Assembly: GCA_900547035.1 (NCBI GenBank)
Contig: URFM01000051.1
Location: forward strand, 1-25,002
Direction: 5' to 3'
Length of the DNA stretch: 25,002 bases
Source of the DNA: an uncultured Clostridium sp.
GTDB taxonomy: Bacteria; Bacillota; Clostridia; Lachnospirales; Lachnospiraceae
The notes below the pieces were generated by a model that was given only the letters and a program-made list of their open reading frames with translations, searched no databases and was not told the origin of the DNA. Position 1 is the stretch's first letter; each line of letters starts with the position of its first letter. Position numbers and translations under genes: made by a program. Shown in pieces: positions 23,672-25,002 of the stretch.

Positions 23672-24909
23672 GAGGGGAAAAACCGCCCGGCCTGTCAAGG
23701 ACTCTGAGCCTTTTTTTGGTCCTGTGTTTTTCCATCCTTCTTTCTATTACGGCCCAGGCAGCCCAGGAGGTGAGCTGCGTGCTGGTGGCGGAGGATGTGG
23801 GAAATGGGTACCGCTATGAGGCACCAGGAATCGGGGGATTTACTATCAACGGGCGGGAGGGGGAAACCCTGAGCGTTGGGGTGATTTCTCTGGATGAAGG
23901 ATGCGTGGCCGAGCTTTTAAAGGACGGGTACGAGGCGGATTTTAACGATGGGGTTATTCTGGAGAACGGCTCCTACGAACTTAGGATTTACCGGGAAGGA
24001 GCAGAGGATGTCTGCGGAGTATTTCGTTTCACGGTAGAAAATTCCTATGGAGATATGCTGGACTACAGCATAGAGAATCTGACCCAGGTGAATAACCCGG
24101 ATATGGAAATGACTTACGATCCTCAGACCGGACGTTTTACCTATACCCTTCCGGACGGCGAATATATTTGCGCGGAGGTACCCTTTGGAGGATGGTCCGG
24201 ACACCAGACTCAGGTGGAGGTATCAAAAAACATGAACGTATACCGGGTTTTAAAGGACGGAGAGCCTCAGGATTTTTCCGGGGGACTGGTATTCAGCCTT
24301 CCGGGAAGCTACCGCATTACCCTGTGGGACAATGAGCTGGGGCTGAACGGGGACACCAGCTACCGCGTGGATTTCTGCTTTGTCCTTTATGCCCCGGCCC
24401 CTAAGAATATTACCCATATCAATGCGCCTATGGGCTTTCAGGTCCGCTCCCTGTTATGGGAAGGCAATTCTGTGGAAGTTAAAGACAGAAGCTACGCCCA
24501 GCTGGAGCGGGACGGAACCTATGAGATCCTTTTTGAGAATCCGGAAGGAACCGTCCGCTGGCAGATGGAGCTGGAACGGGATACCACGGCTCCGGCCTTG
24601 TATTTTTCTCAGGACGTTGAGAAAGGGCAGACGTCAGAATATGTAAGCTTTACTCCCTCAGAGGGGAATGCGGATATTGAAATTCTCTGGAACGGCCAGC
24701 AGGTGGAGGCATACAGCCCGCGCCTGGCGATGGACGGCCGATACCAGCTTACTATAACCGACCAGGCCGGAAACAGCCGGCAGTACGAATTTACGCTTCG
24801 AAAAGGTTTCGAAATCCGGAGCGGATATCTGATTGTCATACCCGTATTGCTTCTTGCGGCAGCAGGAGGAACAATTTTCTACTGGCGCAGGAACATGAGG
24901 GTTTTATGA
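23668..24909 (+). CDS. exported Ig-like single-pass surface protein B (413 aa)
   Basis: A signal peptide (MRGEKPPGLSRTLSLFLVLC, cleavage likely after AQA near residue 31) is followed by four or more beta-rich Ig-like units, for example LENGSYELRIYREG, SLPGSYRITLWDNE and DGRYQLTITDQAGN. One transmembrane helix at about 387-405 precedes the basic tail YWRRNMRVL. It is paralogous to the protein encoded at 14456-16180: the shared order is FTYTLPDGEY..., LKDGEPQDFSGG, GSYRITL, INAP, DGTYEI and AGN before the membrane helix. Protein A has an extra acidic linker. The pair flanks the VirB6/VirB4 core, so both may belong to the outer part of the machine. Not recognised as a named family. The stop overlaps a 19-codon frame as ATGA. 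Confidence 0.75.
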   Translation: MRGEKPPGLSRTLSLFLVLCFSILLSITAQAAQEVSCVLVAEDVGNGYRYEAPGIGGFTINGREGETLSVGVISLDEGCVAELLKDGYEADFNDGVILENGSYELRIYREGAEDVCGVFRFTVENSYGDMLDYSIENLTQVNNPDMEMTYDPQTGRFTYTLPDGEYICAEVPFGGWSGHQTQVEVSKNMNVYRVLKDGEPQDFSGGLVFSLPGSYRITLWDNELGLNGDTSYRVDFCFVLYAPAPKNITHINAPMGFQVRSLLWEGNSVEVKDRSYAQLERDGTYEILFENPEGTVRWQMELERDTTAPALYFSQDVEKGQTSEYVSFTPSEGNADIEILWNGQQVEAYSPRLAMDGRYQLTITDQAGNSRQYEFTLRKGFEIRSGYLIVIPVLLLAAAGGTIFYWRRNMRVL

Positions 24910-25002
24910 TAATAAACCGTAACAGTTCAGAACGGCGGGAAAACAGAAGCAAAAACAGGCGTTAAGCTTGCTTATAAGCAAAGTGCCCCTTGTGGGTATG
25001 CT

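Noticed and set aside
24906..24965. 19-codon frame (MIINRNSSERRENRSKNRR) in an ATGA overlap with the last surface protein gene
   Set aside because: Very short, extremely basic and low in complexity. The overlap fits the operon's habit but alone does not support a gene, and no further evidence is visible.
24968..24981. Perfect 14-bp palindrome TTGCTTATAAGCAA near the right edge
   Set aside because: It has no loop-forming space and no T run, so it is a poor terminator. It may be a binding site, but the sequence beyond the window is needed.

Overview
The window comes from a low-to-mid GC Gram-positive anaerobe, most likely a gut Clostridia (Lachnospiraceae or Ruminococcaceae type). The signs are strong AGGAGG ribosome-binding sites, tightly packed ATGA-overlapping genes, Tn4451/CTn-like mobilizable-element genes, a lipobox lipoprotein and single-membrane surface proteins with basic tails. 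No rRNA, tRNA or CRISPR array was seen. Family assignments are by motif recognition from reading; no database search was run.

Region A (about 1-9,730, genes on the minus strand) is an integrative mobilizable element (IME) that looks decayed at both ends. Read 5'->3' on the minus strand it holds: a possible C-terminal gene remnant with its terminator (about 9,730-9,563), a sigma-like regulator, an excisionase-type HTH protein, a conserved 93-aa protein, then an XRE regulator plus a 1,549-aa DUF4011/SF1 helicase/DUF559-type nuclease/DUF3320 protein (probable anti-phage cargo). Next come an oriT with a recognisable MobQ-type nic sequence, a DUF3847 protein, a MobA/MobL relaxase whose natural start codon is ATC, a TnpW-like protein, and a large serine recombinase cut off after about 45 recognisable residues. 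The element keeps relaxase and oriT but has no transfer apparatus of its own and no intact integrase in the window.

Region B (about 9,690-24,909, plus strand) is one compact 12-gene run that looks like a single operon. It opens with an acidic DUF1292 protein, a STAS anti-sigma-antagonist-like protein and a CPBP membrane protease. There follow an unrecognised 401-aa protein, a VirD4/TraG coupling ATPase, an exported Ig-like single-pass protein, two tandem paralogous VirB6/TrbL-like membrane proteins (the second with a Gly-rich linker and a large beta-rich tail), a VirB3-VirB4 fusion ATPase, a solute-binding lipoprotein, a small charged protein and a second Ig-like single-pass protein paralogous to the first.

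This is a minimal type IV secretion machine (VirD4, VirB4, VirB6 x2) wrapped in surface proteins and headed by stress-signalling type genes. No relaxase, VirB8-like protein or peptidoglycan hydrolase lies inside the window. It is the best candidate for an undescribed system: either the core of a conjugative element continuing to the right, or a chromosomal T4SS for protein export or contact. The two regions diverge from about 9,400-9,790, where the IME appears to abut the start of the T4SS operon.
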